Below, in pieces: positions 1 to 8,891 of a DNA stretch of 64,000 nt. This DNA is from Bacillus cereus group sp. RP43. Its GTDB lineage: Bacteria > Bacillota > Bacilli > Bacillales > Bacillaceae_G. Below the pieces are notes generated by a model. That model did not search any database and had not been told where the DNA came from. It saw nothing but the letters and a program-made list of their open reading frames with translations. A program made the position numbers and the translations under genes. The DNA is taken from the NCBI RefSeq assembly GCF_040459645.1, contig NZ_JARVHQ010000001.1, positions 2,542,001 to 2,606,000 on the forward strand, written 5' to 3'. Numbering within the stretch: the stretch's first letter is position 1; every line of letters begins with the position of its first letter.

Positions 1-1016
1 AATTAGAGAATCACATTGATGTGACCATTAGTTCTCCATCGCTAATGTTAAATAATGTACGATACATCGTTGGAGAAAAAGTGATTCAAGATCAATTAAA
101 AGGTACTGAAGTGGAGAAAAAATCAAATAAATCTACTGATGAGTTAATGGTTATTACAATCCTTTCAGGTTTAGCGATAAGTGCTATGCGTCAAAGCCCT
201 ACTTCAAGTCATATTAATATTCGTTATGATTTATCGGTGGCTCTTCCAATGCAACTTATTACACAGGAAATCGCTGCTGAAAATGCGAAACGGTATATGG
301 GTAATCACAAGGTCATATTCCATTATCCAAATGGGCGCGATGTTACGATTAATGTTTCTATTGAGTTTTGTAAATGTCTACCTGAAGGCGCTTCTGGGAC
401 GTGGGGAATTGTATATGATGAGGAAGGAAATGTTGTGAAACATAAAATAGAATGTGAACAAAATCAAGTTTCAGAAATTGATTTTGTTGATAAAACTTTA
501 TTGTCTTTTGATATTGGCGCAGGGACAACGGAAGAAGTTGTTTCATTAGGGGTAAATTTCCGTCCGCAATTAAGTAAAGGATTATCGTACGGTGTAAAAG
601 AAACGTTACTACAAATTATTACGAGATGGAATCGGAAATATCCTACGAAAACGATTGATAGTATTACAGAATTTAATCAAATTTATTTAAATGAAAAGCA
701 CCCAAGAAATGCATTGTTAGTTGAGGAATCGCAACCAGCGTTTTTAGGTTTAGCAGCACGTGTTGCAACGGATATTATTAACAAAATTGATGATATGAAA
801 GACGATCCATATGTATTTATTTATGGTGGGGGTGCAGTTATTATTAAAAATAGCTTGAAAATGATTTTAAAACAAAAAGGACGTTTGAAAAATGTAATTT
901 TTGTAGATAACCCGTTATTTACAAATGCACGTGGGTTATTAGTATATACATGTTCACCAAAATATAGAGAGCATAAGCAAAAAGAGTTAGGGTTTACAAA
1001 CTTAACGATAAGTTAG
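1..1016 (+). CDS. ParM/StbA-type actin-like segregation ATPase (5' truncated by the window)
   Basis: The frame is open from base 3 to the stop at 1016, so the true start lies upstream of the window; the GTG at 21 is internal. An actin phosphate motif (DIGAGTTE, about 508-531) and a C-terminal adenosine motif (YGGGA, about 823-837) are visible, as in bacterial actins of the ParM/Alp group. Such proteins polymerise with ATP and push replicons apart, using an adaptor bound to centromere-like repeats. The gene 11 bp downstream encodes a small basic protein that could be that adaptor. The family call is firm. Its role in segregation here is inferred, because the centromere region would lie outside the window. 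Confidence 0.8.
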   Translation, partial: LENHIDVTISSPSLMLNNVRYIVGEKVIQDQLKGTEVEKKSNKSTDELMVITILSGLAISAMRQSPTSSHINIRYDLSVALPMQLITQEIAAENAKRYMGNHKVIFHYPNGRDVTINVSIEFCKCLPEGASGTWGIVYDEEGNVVKHKIECEQNQVSEIDFVDKTLLSFDIGAGTTEEVVSLGVNFRPQLSKGLSYGVKETLLQIITRWNRKYPTKTIDSITEFNQIYLNEKHPRNALLVEESQPAFLGLAARVATDIINKIDDMKDDPYVFIYGGGAVIIKNSLKMILKQKGRLKNVIFVDNPLFTNARGLLVYTCSPKYREHKQKELGFTNLTIS

Positions 1017-1027
1017 TTGGTGGTTGT

Positions 1028-1363
1028 ATGCGATCTAGGCGATATAAACGTGGTGATCGAGTGAAAATTAATATTAATAAATCAGTATCGCCTGAAATGA
1101 TTGCTTGGCTTAATAAACAATCCAATCCAACTAATTTCTTTTTCTTTGCAGCCCAGCAATTATTTAAACAGGTAGGAGATATTGATGTATCGAAAACCTT
1201 GCCAAGTAGCCATGTTTTTTCTTTATATGTAGAACCATCATCTCTACTAAAAGTTGAAATGAATCCATTTAAAAACGTATCACTAGAAAATAGTAAATCC
1301 ACCGAAAATGTAAAAAAAAAATCGTGGGAATCTGTTGATCAATTAGATTGTCCATTCTTTTGA
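1028..1363 (+). CDS. Small basic protein, candidate ParR-like DNA-binding partner
   Basis: This 111-residue protein follows the actin-like gene after 11 bp and is probably cotranscribed with it. Residues 10-45 read as a basic strand (RVKININK) followed by two predicted helices, compatible with a ribbon-helix-helix fold as in ParR adaptors. The C-terminal half is polar and Ser/Lys-rich, ending in CPFF, and could be an actin-contacting tail. I recognise no named family from sequence alone. The assignment rests on position, size and the possible RHH pattern. A hairpin terminator follows the stop. Confidence 0.55.
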   Translation: MRSRRYKRGDRVKININKSVSPEMIAWLNKQSNPTNFFFFAAQQLFKQVGDIDVSKTLPSSHVFSLYVEPSSLLKVEMNPFKNVSLENSKSTENVKKKSWESVDQLDCPFF

Positions 1364-1383
1364 ACATAGAAAATCATATGTAG

Positions 1384-1424
1384 AGCCCATCACTATACAT
1401 AAGGATGAAGTGATGGGCTTTTGT
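1384..1424 (+). terminator. Terminator of the ParM-like operon
   Basis: Inverted repeat AGCCCATCAC / GTGATGGGCT with an 18-base intervening segment, followed by TTTTG, just after the small partner gene. Confidence 0.75.
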
Positions 1425-1448
1425 TATTGTATCGTAATATCTATAAAT

Positions 1449-1480
1449 AGAAGGGGACAAAACAATTTGTGCCCCTTCTA
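1449..1480 (-). terminator. Terminator of the alpha/beta hydrolase gene
   Basis: Hairpin with arms AGAAGGGG and CCCCTTCT just downstream of the minus-strand hydrolase. The T-run on that strand is weak, so termination efficiency is uncertain. Confidence 0.55.
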
Positions 1481-1490
1481 AAAGTTATCC

Positions 1491-2348
1491 TTATCTTATA
1501 TAGGATATATGTTCTGAAATTGCTTTAATAATTTTATCCCAGTCATCGGGGTGATTCTCATGTCCTGTACCTTCAAGGGTTAATAGTTTTGAGTTCGGAA
1601 TTTCGTCAATAAGTGCGAGGCCATGTTCAAGTGGAAGAGCTCTATCGTCCGTACCATGAATTACTAAAGTTGGTACCAGAATTGATTTAAGTATACCCTC
1701 ATAAGAATCATCACCTGTTAGGAGGGCGTGATTAAACATACTTAATAGATTGTTAGCACGTTCTATTTCTTGTTTTACTTGTTTCAAAGTTCTTGCTTCA
1801 TCAAATATACGCTTTGATCCACAGAGTAGACGTGATCCTGTAACTAAATATTTCGCTATAACATCTTTATTTGTCCAATCTAAATTCGCACCATTAGCAT
1901 GATGTGTCAAAATTCTTTCATCCATTGGAGGCAAATCACGAGTATTGTTATCAGATCCAATAACGCTTGTTGCTAGTAATGTTAAGGTTAATATTCTTTC
2001 TGGGTGTTTTACTGCAGCAATTTGAGCAATCATACCTCCTAATGACATGCCCAGAAGGTGTGCCTTGTCAATATGATACGCATCGAGTGCCCCGATTGCA
2101 TCTTCAGCCATGTCTGCTACAGTGTAATTGGAAGTCCCAGGCTCATATGTAATAGAGCGCCCAACATCACGGTTATCATAGCGAATGACAAATCTTCCTG
2201 TGCTAGCTAACCTTTCACAAAATTCTTCATCCCAATAAACCATTGAACACGTAGCTCCCATAATTAATAATATTGTTGGGTTATTAGGATTGCCAAAGCT
2301 TTCTGTACATAAATCAATACCGTTCACTTTGAAAACTTGTTCACTCAT
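1491..2348 (-). CDS. Alpha/beta hydrolase (RdmC/esterase-like)
   Basis: A 285-residue alpha/beta hydrolase, probably cytoplasmic since no signal peptide is visible. The nucleophile elbow GMSLGG places the catalytic Ser at 102, the acid is probably in the VIHGTDD segment, and the catalytic His is in GTGHENHPDDW near the C-terminus. An oxyanion-hole-like segment, LLIMGATCS, lies near residue 30. Overall layout resembles aclacinomycin methylesterase-like and haloperoxidase-like hydrolases. A GGAGAG ribosome site precedes the ATG. It is monocistronic and divergent from the oxidoreductase at 2578. The substrate cannot be read from sequence. Confidence 0.85.
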   Translation of the reverse strand: MSEQVFKVNGIDLCTESFGNPNNPTILLIMGATCSMVYWDEEFCERLASTGRFVIRYDNRDVGRSITYEPGTSNYTVADMAEDAIGALDAYHIDKAHLLGMSLGGMIAQIAAVKHPERILTLTLLATSVIGSDNNTRDLPPMDERILTHHANGANLDWTNKDVIAKYLVTGSRLLCGSKRIFDEARTLKQVKQEIERANNLLSMFNHALLTGDDSYEGILKSILVPTLVIHGTDDRALPLEHGLALIDEIPNSKLLTLEGTGHENHPDDWDKIIKAISEHISYIR

Positions 2349-2577
2349 AGTACACTCTCCGTTTCATTTAAAGTTCATTAACAAATAAATAAAATATAAC
2401 TTTGGTTGTTTCTTAAACTTATACTAGATAAAGTAAGGTTAATGTTTTTTGCACTCATGATGCTTAATTAGTAGAGTAGCATAAATATCACCTCCAAATA
2501 TAATTATTTTCATTAAAAACAAAATATTTTGAAAAATAAGTATAAGTTACTAAAATAAACAACAAGGAGGAGTGGAA

Positions 2578-3504
2578 ATGAAAGCAATTATTATTGATCA
2601 ATATGGTAGTGATGAAAAATTACAAGAAAGACAAGTTCCAAAGCCGGTTATTAAATGTAATGAAGTATTAATACGCATACACGCGACATCTGTCAATCCT
2701 GTTGATTGGAAAATAAGAAAGGGAGAATTACAAGAGAAGCTGCAATTTTCATTTCCAATAATATTAGGTTTAGATGTTGCTGGAGTAATTGAAGAAGTTG
2801 GAGAAGATGTGGACCATTTCAAAATAGGAGATAAAGTGTTTACGAAACCAGAAAATATAGGGAAAGGCTCCTATGCTGAATACATTACAGTAAAATCAGA
2901 TTTAGTAGCTTACATGCCAAATAATCTTAGTTTTGAAGAAGCTGCGTCTATACCTCTTGCAGGACTAACAGCTTGGCAAAGTCTTGTTGATTACGCACAA
3001 ATAAAAGAAAATGATCGAGTATTAATTCATGCTGGAGGGGGCGGAGTAGGTAGTTTTGCAATTCAAATCGCGAAATCATTTGGGGCCTATGTCGCTACAA
3101 CTGCAAGTAGTAAAAATGAAGAGTTTTTAAAGTCTTTAGGTGCTGACCTCATTATTGATGATAAAAAAAATAAATTTGAAGAGCTACTATCGGATTATGA
3201 TATTGTGTTAGATACAATCGGCGGTGAAGTACAAGAGAAAAGTTTTCAAATTATTAAGCCTAGTGGTGTTCTAGTTTCTATCGTTCATGAACCACTGCAT
3301 GAAGTACAAGGGATAAAATCAGGATTTTTATGGTTAAAACCAAGCGGAAAGCAATTATACGAATTATCAGGTTTGATTCAAGCTGAAAAAATTAAACCAA
3401 TCATTAGTAAGGTTGTTCCGTTTAATGAAAAAGGAGTTAGAGAAGCTCATATTTTGAGTGAAAGTCAGCATACTAGAGGGAAAATTGTAATTACGATGGA
3501 ATGA
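2578..3504 (+). CDS. NADP-dependent quinone-oxidoreductase-like dehydrogenase (MDR superfamily)
   Basis: A medium-chain dehydrogenase/reductase of 308 residues. It has an N-terminal GroES-like domain (VNPVDWKIRKG, LGLDVAGVIEEVG) and a Rossmann domain with HAGGGGVGSFAIQIAK around residue 150. The Zn-binding cysteines of classical alcohol dehydrogenases are absent, so a zinc-independent quinone or enone reductase is likely. I chose the ATG at 2578 because AAGGAGG at 2564-2570 is 7 bases upstream; the in-frame GTG at 2572 is too close to it. It is monocistronic and ends at a convergent terminator. Physiological substrate unknown. Confidence 0.85.
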   Translation: MKAIIIDQYGSDEKLQERQVPKPVIKCNEVLIRIHATSVNPVDWKIRKGELQEKLQFSFPIILGLDVAGVIEEVGEDVDHFKIGDKVFTKPENIGKGSYAEYITVKSDLVAYMPNNLSFEEAASIPLAGLTAWQSLVDYAQIKENDRVLIHAGGGGVGSFAIQIAKSFGAYVATTASSKNEEFLKSLGADLIIDDKKNKFEELLSDYDIVLDTIGGEVQEKSFQIIKPSGVLVSIVHEPLHEVQGIKSGFLWLKPSGKQLYELSGLIQAEKIKPIISKVVPFNEKGVREAHILSESQHTRGKIVITME

Positions 3505-3521
3505 TATTTACATAAATATAC

Positions 3522-3555
3522 GAGTGGTGACTTAAAAAGAAAATTGTCACCACTC
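3522..3555. terminator. Bidirectional terminator between convergent genes
   Basis: Perfect arms GAGTGGTGAC and GTCACCACTC separate the plus-strand oxidoreductase from the minus-strand methyltransferase pseudogene. Confidence 0.7.
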
Positions 3556-3562
3556 AAATAAA

Positions 3563-4154
3563 CTACAATTTTTGCATGACAAAAGTAATCGCATTCGTAT
3601 TTAATTGAATGTGTGTACCGTTTCGTACAATATCATACGCTAAATTTTTTATTTCAACTTTTACTTTTTGGCATTCGGTATAAACGCCTTTTAGTGTACG
3701 TATCATTTCTTCCGTAGAAAGGTTAATTTCAATTAAAGCATCTAATTCTTGATTCGTTTCCAAGTCAATTTCTTGAATGTTAGAGTTAACTATTAAACAA
3801 TTGATACCACCACTCTTTGTCCCATTTTTCATAGAGTGCAGCACTTTTTTAAAATCGTCTATTGATCGGACATGCTCTAAACTTGATACCGCAACGATGT
3901 AGTTAAAGGTCTTAGAAGGAATATAGTAGTCTTCAATTGCTGATTGTTCCGTTTTTATGTATTCAAATACACTATGTTCTTTGCTATAAACTTGTAACTT
4001 CGTTAAAGCCGAATCAAGTAGATCGACACAAGTAACAGTGCCGCCACTATTCATGATTTTTTTATGCAATCTGAATACTGTTTCTACCGACACCAGAGCC
4101 AAGGTCAAGTATTTGTAGGTCTTTCTGTCCTTCAAAATAGTTCAGCATGTTCAT
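3563..4154 (-). pseudogene. Class I SAM-dependent methyltransferase, frameshifted
   Basis: The intact start is the ATG at 4154-4152, which shares ATGA with the stop of the upstream SMP-30 gene. From there the frame reads MNMLNYFEGQKD..., then motif I (DLGSGVGRNS), then hits TAA after IQIA. One extra base (an A on the plus strand at 4064, read as T in the gene) breaks GCA-AAA-AAA-ATC. Removing it restores IQIAKKIMNSGG and joins the remaining 160 codons, including motif CVDLLDSAL and the SSLEHV segment. A downstream ORF from 4135 exists only as the shifted reading of the motif I region. As sequenced, no functional methyltransferase is made, unless this is a sequencing error. Confidence 0.8.
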
Positions 4155-5053
4155 AATGTTTCAGCTCCAATAGTTTCATGGCGAAATGAATAGGTTGGAC
4201 AACCTTTAATATTTGTTTGAATTCGAAATATACCACCAGCATGTGGGTACTGTTTTAATTCCGCATCCGTCATTCTTGTTCGGGCTGTTGTGATGTATAA
4301 ATCGGTCAAATTAGGTCCTCCAAATGTACACGACGTTACATATAAAGCAGGAATCGGAATACTTAAAATCTGTTTTCCAGTAAAGGGATTCCATCTAGTA
4401 ATCTTCGAGCCTCCCCAATGTGCAATCCATAAACAACCTTCTACATCAATTGTCATACCATCGGGTATACCTTCATTTTCAGGGAAGATGATAATATCTG
4501 TTGGATTGCTAATTACACCAGTATGTATGTCATAATCAAAACGAACAACTTTTTTAGTAGGCGTATCAATGAAATAAAGAAATGTATGATCAGGGGACCA
4601 AGCTATACCATTTGATGTATTTACATGTGCAACTTTTTTATCTACGTTGAAATTATTGTTTAAACAATACAAGGAACCAGCCGCATTAATACCATATAAG
4701 TCTGTAGTGCCTGCCCAAAAGCGGCCAGCTGGATCGCATTTTCCATCGTTAAAGCGGTTTTCTAATAAATCTGGTTCAGGGTCATAAATATGTGTAAGTT
4801 TTTCTGTATTTAGATTAAGAGAGTAAAAGCCTTTTTCTACAGCTAAAAGTACTACATCATCTAAATATGGAACGACACAACCGATTTGTTGATCGAGAAT
4901 AATCACTCGGTTCATATTACTAGTAGGACTGTAGAGGCATAATTTCTTCTCTATAATATCAACCCAATATAATATTTGTCTTTTTTCATCCCAGCAAGGA
5001 CTTTCACCTAAACTCGCTTTTGCATCTACGACTAATTCAATATTTCTGTGCAA
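4151..5053 (-). CDS. SMP-30/gluconolactonase/LRE family protein
   Basis: A 300-residue six-bladed beta-propeller protein of the senescence marker protein-30/gluconolactonase family, calcium-type lactonases that open sugar lactones. Family landmarks are visible: LGESPCWDEKRQILYWVDI near the start, ENRFNDGKCDPAGRFWAGT in the middle, NTSNGIAWSPD, and GIPDGMTIDVEGCLWIAHWGG. The probable metal ligands (Glu near 17, Asn in SNGIAWS, Asp in IPDGM) are present. Start is TTG at 5053 behind GAGGTG at 7 bases. The stop overlaps the start of the downstream methyltransferase by ATGA, implying translational coupling. Exact lactone unknown. Confidence 0.88.
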   Translation of the reverse strand: MHRNIELVVDAKASLGESPCWDEKRQILYWVDIIEKKLCLYSPTSNMNRVIILDQQIGCVVPYLDDVVLLAVEKGFYSLNLNTEKLTHIYDPEPDLLENRFNDGKCDPAGRFWAGTTDLYGINAAGSLYCLNNNFNVDKKVAHVNTSNGIAWSPDHTFLYFIDTPTKKVVRFDYDIHTGVISNPTDIIIFPENEGIPDGMTIDVEGCLWIAHWGGSKITRWNPFTGKQILSIPIPALYVTSCTFGGPNLTDLYITTARTRMTDAELKQYPHAGGIFRIQTNIKGCPTYSFRHETIGAETL

Positions 5054-5100
5054 TCTGTTTCACCTCAATTCATTAGAGATACATATAAAGTTCGATAAAA

Positions 5101-5334
5101 ATGGAGGTAAACCTTTTGTTTGATTGGAATAAAGATGTACTACAAAAAAACGAAGACCTTCTCATGTAACTCGAAAATAGCATAAAACTATGGGGAGAAA
5201 GAGCTATGTGATGTTTCATGTGAAAATGTATTCCAAGTATATGAAGGGAGTGAAAAATATAAGCGATTTAAAGAGAAACCGAAAGTGACATATTATTGTG
5301 ATGGTGTAGTCACAAAATTCAACTTGAAGGAATA
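5101..5334 (+). pseudogene. Possible small-gene remnant
   Basis: An ATG at 5101 opens 22 codons (MEVNLLFDWNKD...) and stops at TAA. In another frame, just downstream, a protein-like stretch reads ENVFQVYEGSEKYKRF and ends NLKE-stop near 5334. One nonsense codon and one frameshift would separate these two pieces of a roughly 75-codon gene. No family recognised. It could be chance coding potential. Confidence 0.3.
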
Positions 5335-5387
5335 ATATATTTTTTAGATAGGGAAAATATATGTTATTAATTTCTGTTCAGAAAAAT

Positions 5388-5416
5388 TTGACAATACATC
5401 TGTTATAAATTATCAT
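5388..5416 (+). promoter_or_regulatory. SigA-type promoter of the lysK T-box transcript
   Basis: TTGACA (5388-5393), a 17-base spacer and TATCAT (5411-5416) lie about 25 bases ahead of the T-box leader. Confidence 0.75.
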
Positions 5417-5439
5417 ATGTAAAAAACTAATATACAATT

Positions 5440-5724
5440 TGGCATTGAAGAGAAGAGTAGTTAAGAATGAATGCATACAGAGAGCTCTGGTAGCTGAGAA
5501 AGAGCGGTTAAACATCTTAACGAAAAAAGACTTGGAGCTGCGCAAAGAACTAATTTATTTAGGGATGGTGCGACGGATTCTCCCGTTATAGAGATAGGGT
5601 ATAAGCATATTTGGCCGTACCTGAAGAGGTTAATATGGTGACGTATTAACAAACTGAGGTGGTACCGCGAAGCTAATAACTCTCGTCCTCAAGATGAATA
5701 ATCTTGGGGGTGGGAGTTTTTTTA
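5440..5724 (+). promoter_or_regulatory. Lysine-specific T-box riboswitch
   Basis: Stem I starts with the AGTA bulge (GAAGAGTAG, 5452-5460), followed by an ACAGAGAG element. The 3' side of the specifier loop reads GAA-A-AAA-G at 5522-5529, giving the Lys codon AAA at 5526-5528. The T-box core AGGTGGTACCGCG lies at 5657-5669; its TGGT would pair with an ACCA tRNA end. The competing terminator (GTCCTCAAGAT / ATCTTGGGGG plus T-run) ends near 5724. Uncharged lysine-type tRNA should allow read-through into the synthetase gene. Confidence 0.93.
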
Positions 5725-5772
5725 TTGCATAAAACTGAAAATGTGAAAACAAAAAACAATTGAGGTGAGTAT

Positions 5773-7326
5773 ATGCATTGGGCGTATGAAGTAGCACATG
5801 AATTAATTAGAAAACATCCAAATAAAGAAACTTATGTTTGTGCATCTGGAATTAGTCCATCTGGTTCTGTTCATATTGGGAACTTCCGTGAAATAGTAAC
5901 GACTTATTTAGTTGTAAAGGCTCTGCAAGATTTAGGGAAAAAGACTCGTTTTATCTTTTCATGGGATGATTATGACAGGTTTAGAAAAGTTCCTAAAAAT
6001 ATTGATCCATCTTTTGGAAGATACATTGGTATGCCGTACTGTGATATCCCTGATCCACATGGGTGTCATAACTCATATGCGGAGCATTTTGAAAAAGAGT
6101 TTGAAAAATCGCTCCAAGCATTTGGGATTGAAGTGGAATTCATATATCAACATGCTGAATATAGAAGCGGAAGGTATAACGGAAACATATTAGAAGCTTT
6201 GTGTAAAAGAAAAGAAATATATGATGTTTTAATGGATTTTAAAACAGGAGTACACCGAGAAGAAGATAGAGAAAACTTTTATCCAGTTACGTTATATTGT
6301 GAGAGGTGCGGGAAAGATGCAACAACTATTACACATTTTGATGAAGTATTAAAAACAATTCGGTATGACTGTGAATGTGGAAATCAAAATGAATTATCGG
6401 TATTAAATACAAATAAAATGAAACTGAATTGGAAAATCGATTGGCCGATGAGATGGATGATAGAGGATGTTATTTTCGAACCGGGCGGAAGAGATCATTC
6501 ATCGGAGACAGGTAGTTATAATGTATCAAAGGAAATTGCAAGGAAAATATTCAATTGTGAAGCCCCTCAATACGTTGCTTATGATTTCATTGGAATTAAA
6601 GGGCATCATGAAAAAATGTCCAGTTCTTCAGGGAATAGTATTACACCTAGCGACTTATTAAAAGTGTATTTACCAGAAGTAATTCTTTTTATGTTTGCAA
6701 AATATAAGCCTGATGCAGCTTTTCATATTGGACTTGATGAAGATGTGATTCGCAATTATACAGAGTATGAGAGATTGAAGGATAGTTATGAAAATAAAAC
6801 ACTCAAAAATGAAGATTTATTTGATGCAATTAAACTTTCTAGACTTGATAGCCGATTTAAAGAGCATCCAAAGTTTAATCAAGTAGCAGGAACTTTACCG
6901 TTATTAAATTTTGATTCATCTATTTTACAAGATATATTAGAGAAAATAGATAGGAGCTATGCATTACCTGAAATGATAGCGATAAGTAATCGTGCTGAGT
7001 ATTGGATAAGAAACTTTCAATCTAAAAAATTAATTGCGGTAAATAAAGAGAAAAATACGGAGTTTTATAACACATTAGATGAACGGCAGAAAAAATGGCT
7101 AGTAGAAGTTTGTAAAATAATTCGTTCTAATAACGATCATTCTAAACTAATGAAGCAATTGTATACGATTTGTCATCATGAAAATAAAAAAATAATGAAA
7201 GAAAATCAAAAACAATTATTTATCATTTTATATAGGCTCATTATGAATCAATCAAGTGGTCCACGTATACCATTATTAATACATGTGGTAGGCGCCAGAA
7301 AATTCATCACATTATTAGATTTCTAA
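5773..7326 (+). CDS. lysK: Class I lysyl-tRNA synthetase (LysRS1)
   Basis: A 517-residue cytoplasmic synthetase that attaches lysine to tRNA. The HIGH-type motif appears in ISPSGSVHIGNF (residues about 27-38) and the KMSKS-type motif as KMSSSSGN (about 281-288), both class I signatures. A Cys cluster (CERCG...CECG, near 177-205) probably binds zinc. Most bacteria use class II LysRS. Some Bacillus cereus group strains carry this archaeal-type enzyme in addition, where it has been studied with the unusual T-box-regulated tRNA-Other. Expression here is set by the AAA-specific T-box upstream, so it is presumably induced when lysyl-tRNA runs low. GAGGTGAG precedes the ATG. Confidence 0.95.
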   Translation: MHWAYEVAHELIRKHPNKETYVCASGISPSGSVHIGNFREIVTTYLVVKALQDLGKKTRFIFSWDDYDRFRKVPKNIDPSFGRYIGMPYCDIPDPHGCHNSYAEHFEKEFEKSLQAFGIEVEFIYQHAEYRSGRYNGNILEALCKRKEIYDVLMDFKTGVHREEDRENFYPVTLYCERCGKDATTITHFDEVLKTIRYDCECGNQNELSVLNTNKMKLNWKIDWPMRWMIEDVIFEPGGRDHSSETGSYNVSKEIARKIFNCEAPQYVAYDFIGIKGHHEKMSSSSGNSITPSDLLKVYLPEVILFMFAKYKPDAAFHIGLDEDVIRNYTEYERLKDSYENKTLKNEDLFDAIKLSRLDSRFKEHPKFNQVAGTLPLLNFDSSILQDILEKIDRSYALPEMIAISNRAEYWIRNFQSKKLIAVNKEKNTEFYNTLDERQKKWLVEVCKIIRSNNDHSKLMKQLYTICHHENKKIMKENQKQLFIILYRLIMNQSSGPRIPLLIHVVGARKFITLLDF

Positions 7327-7338
7327 AATATAGTTAAA

Positions 7339-7378
7339 AGCAACGCAAGTACTCAATAGAATAAGTACTTGCGTTGCT
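7339..7378. terminator. Convergent terminator lysK / cwlJ
   Basis: Near-perfect 15-base arms AGCAACGCAAGTACT and AGTACTTGCGTTGCT, shared by the two convergent genes. Confidence 0.85.
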
Positions 7379-7387
7379 TAATTTTTA

Positions 7388-7816
7388 CTATCGTGAATAC
7401 ATTTTTGGACATTCATCACCACGTGGTTCGTAAAAACAATGGCTTTTAAATTGCCCTGCAAACGGCTGATTATACCATTCAGGTGGACAAGCTCCAACTG
7501 GACGGAAATACCAAAGAGCCCATCGTGCTGGCCAGCGCCATTCACCTTGTAAAACTTTTCTTGCGATTTCTTTTTCTGATTCACGGGCACGTTGATAAAA
7601 GTATCCGTATTGAACCGCTTCAAATCCGCCAGGGCTTTGATATACTGCATCACGCACAGATCGAAGGTCTTTAAAATCTAAGCAATCACAAAATACACGA
7701 TTTACTACAACACATCCAACAAGTTGTTCACCTTGTCGTCCTTCGCCCTCAGCTTCAGCACGGATTAAGCGTGCTAGTAAATCAACGTCACTTTCGTTGT
7801 ATGGAATAAGGGGCAT
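7388..7816 (-). CDS. cwlJ: Spore cortex-lytic hydrolase CwlJ
   Basis: A 142-residue SleB/CwlJ-domain hydrolase, the same length as Bacillus subtilis CwlJ and collinear with it: DVDLLARLIRAEAEGEG near the start (catalytic Glu in this helix), YGYFYQRARESEKEIAR in the middle, then RWPARWALWYFRP and WYNQPFAGQFKSHCFY. CwlJ sits in the spore coat and degrades cortex peptidoglycan during germination in response to calcium-dipicolinate; GerQ is needed for its localisation in B. subtilis. It has no signal peptide, as expected. A minus-strand CATACACT at 7859-7852 resembles a SigE -10 element. A gerQ gene lies 27 kb away at 34744. B. cereus strains can carry more than one cwlJ, and I cannot tell which copy this is. 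Confidence 0.93.
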   Translation of the reverse strand: MPLIPYNESDVDLLARLIRAEAEGEGRQGEQLVGCVVVNRVFCDCLDFKDLRSVRDAVYQSPGGFEAVQYGYFYQRARESEKEIARKVLQGEWRWPARWALWYFRPVGACPPEWYNQPFAGQFKSHCFYEPRGDECPKMYSR

Positions 7817-7976
7817 TGTAATACCACCTTTCTATAACTGTTATAGTAAAGAGTGTATGTTTCAAAATGAGCTAAGTGCTTTTGTAATCTGAAAATAACT
7901 TTTAATTTTAACAAGGAGCTTGTATGAATTAAAGCTAATTAGTTATAGAAGATAATAATGGAAAGGGAGAGGTACT

Positions 7977-8891
7977 ATGCATCGTATTCATAAAGAACAT
8001 ATCATTTACGCAATGTCACCAGAAAATAATCCATGTATTGAAGTAGAAATTGGGAGTCGTCTTGTATTTGAAACATATGATTGCTTTGAAAATCAAATTC
8101 AGTCTGAAGATGTTGTGTTTCAAGAATTAGATTGGAACCGAATTAATCCAGCGACTGGGCCTGTATATATTAAAGGCGCAGAACCTGGCGATATTTTAAT
8201 GGTAACGATTGAAAAGATTAAAATTTCAGAGCAGGGTGTTTTAACGACAGGTGCGAACCTTGGTGTAATGGGGGATGAGCTAAATGAAAATACAGTGAAA
8301 ATTGTCCCAATACATAATGGATATGTTTCATTATCAAGTGAACTACAAATCCCGATTAATCCAATGATTGGGGTAATTGGTACTGCACCGAAAGAAGAGA
8401 GCATTTCATGTGGCACACCGCATGATCACGGCGGAAATATGGACTGTAAAGAAATTAAAGAAGGAACAACATTACTACTACCAGTTAATGTCCCAGGGGC
8501 ACTATTAGCATTAGGTGATTTACACGCAGCAATGGGTGATGGTGAAATTGGTGTTAGTGGAGTGGAAGTTGCTGGAGAGGTAACTGTAACTGTTCAAATT
8601 ATAAAAGAAAAGAAATGGCCATTACCAATGGTTATCCAAAAAGAAAAAATAATGACGATTGCTTCAGAGAAATTGTTAGACGATGCAGCGAATCGTGCTG
8701 TACATAATATGGTGACATTTTTACATGAGGAATTAGAAATGTCTAAAGCTGATGCAACCCTTTTATTATCAGCAGCAGGTAATTTAAAAGTTTGTCAAGT
8801 TGTGGATCCACTAAAAACGACGCGGATGGAACTAAGAATGGACTATGTGGAGAAGCTGGGTTTTAATTGGAGTAAATTTAATATTAAATAA
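7977..8891 (+). CDS. Acetamidase/formamidase family protein
   Basis: A 304-residue member of the FmdA/AmdA family, which hydrolyses formamide or short amides to ammonia plus acid. Landmarks are GPVYIKGAEPGDIL, the metal- or substrate-site segment CGTPHDHGGNMDCKEI, and GDLHAAMGDGEIGVSG. GGGAGAGG lies 4-5 bases before the ATG. It is monocistronic. The natural amide is not readable from sequence. Confidence 0.88.
   Translation: MHRIHKEHIIYAMSPENNPCIEVEIGSRLVFETYDCFENQIQSEDVVFQELDWNRINPATGPVYIKGAEPGDILMVTIEKIKISEQGVLTTGANLGVMGDELNENTVKIVPIHNGYVSLSSELQIPINPMIGVIGTAPKEESISCGTPHDHGGNMDCKEIKEGTTLLLPVNVPGALLALGDLHAAMGDGEIGVSGVEVAGEVTVTVQIIKEKKWPLPMVIQKEKIMTIASEKLLDDAANRAVHNMVTFLHEELEMSKADATLLLSAAGNLKVCQVVDPLKTTRMELRMDYVEKLGFNWSKFNIK

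Noticed and set aside
7378..7653. Minus-strand 91-codon ORF overlapping cwlJ
   Set aside because: Different-frame shadow of cwlJ without family features.
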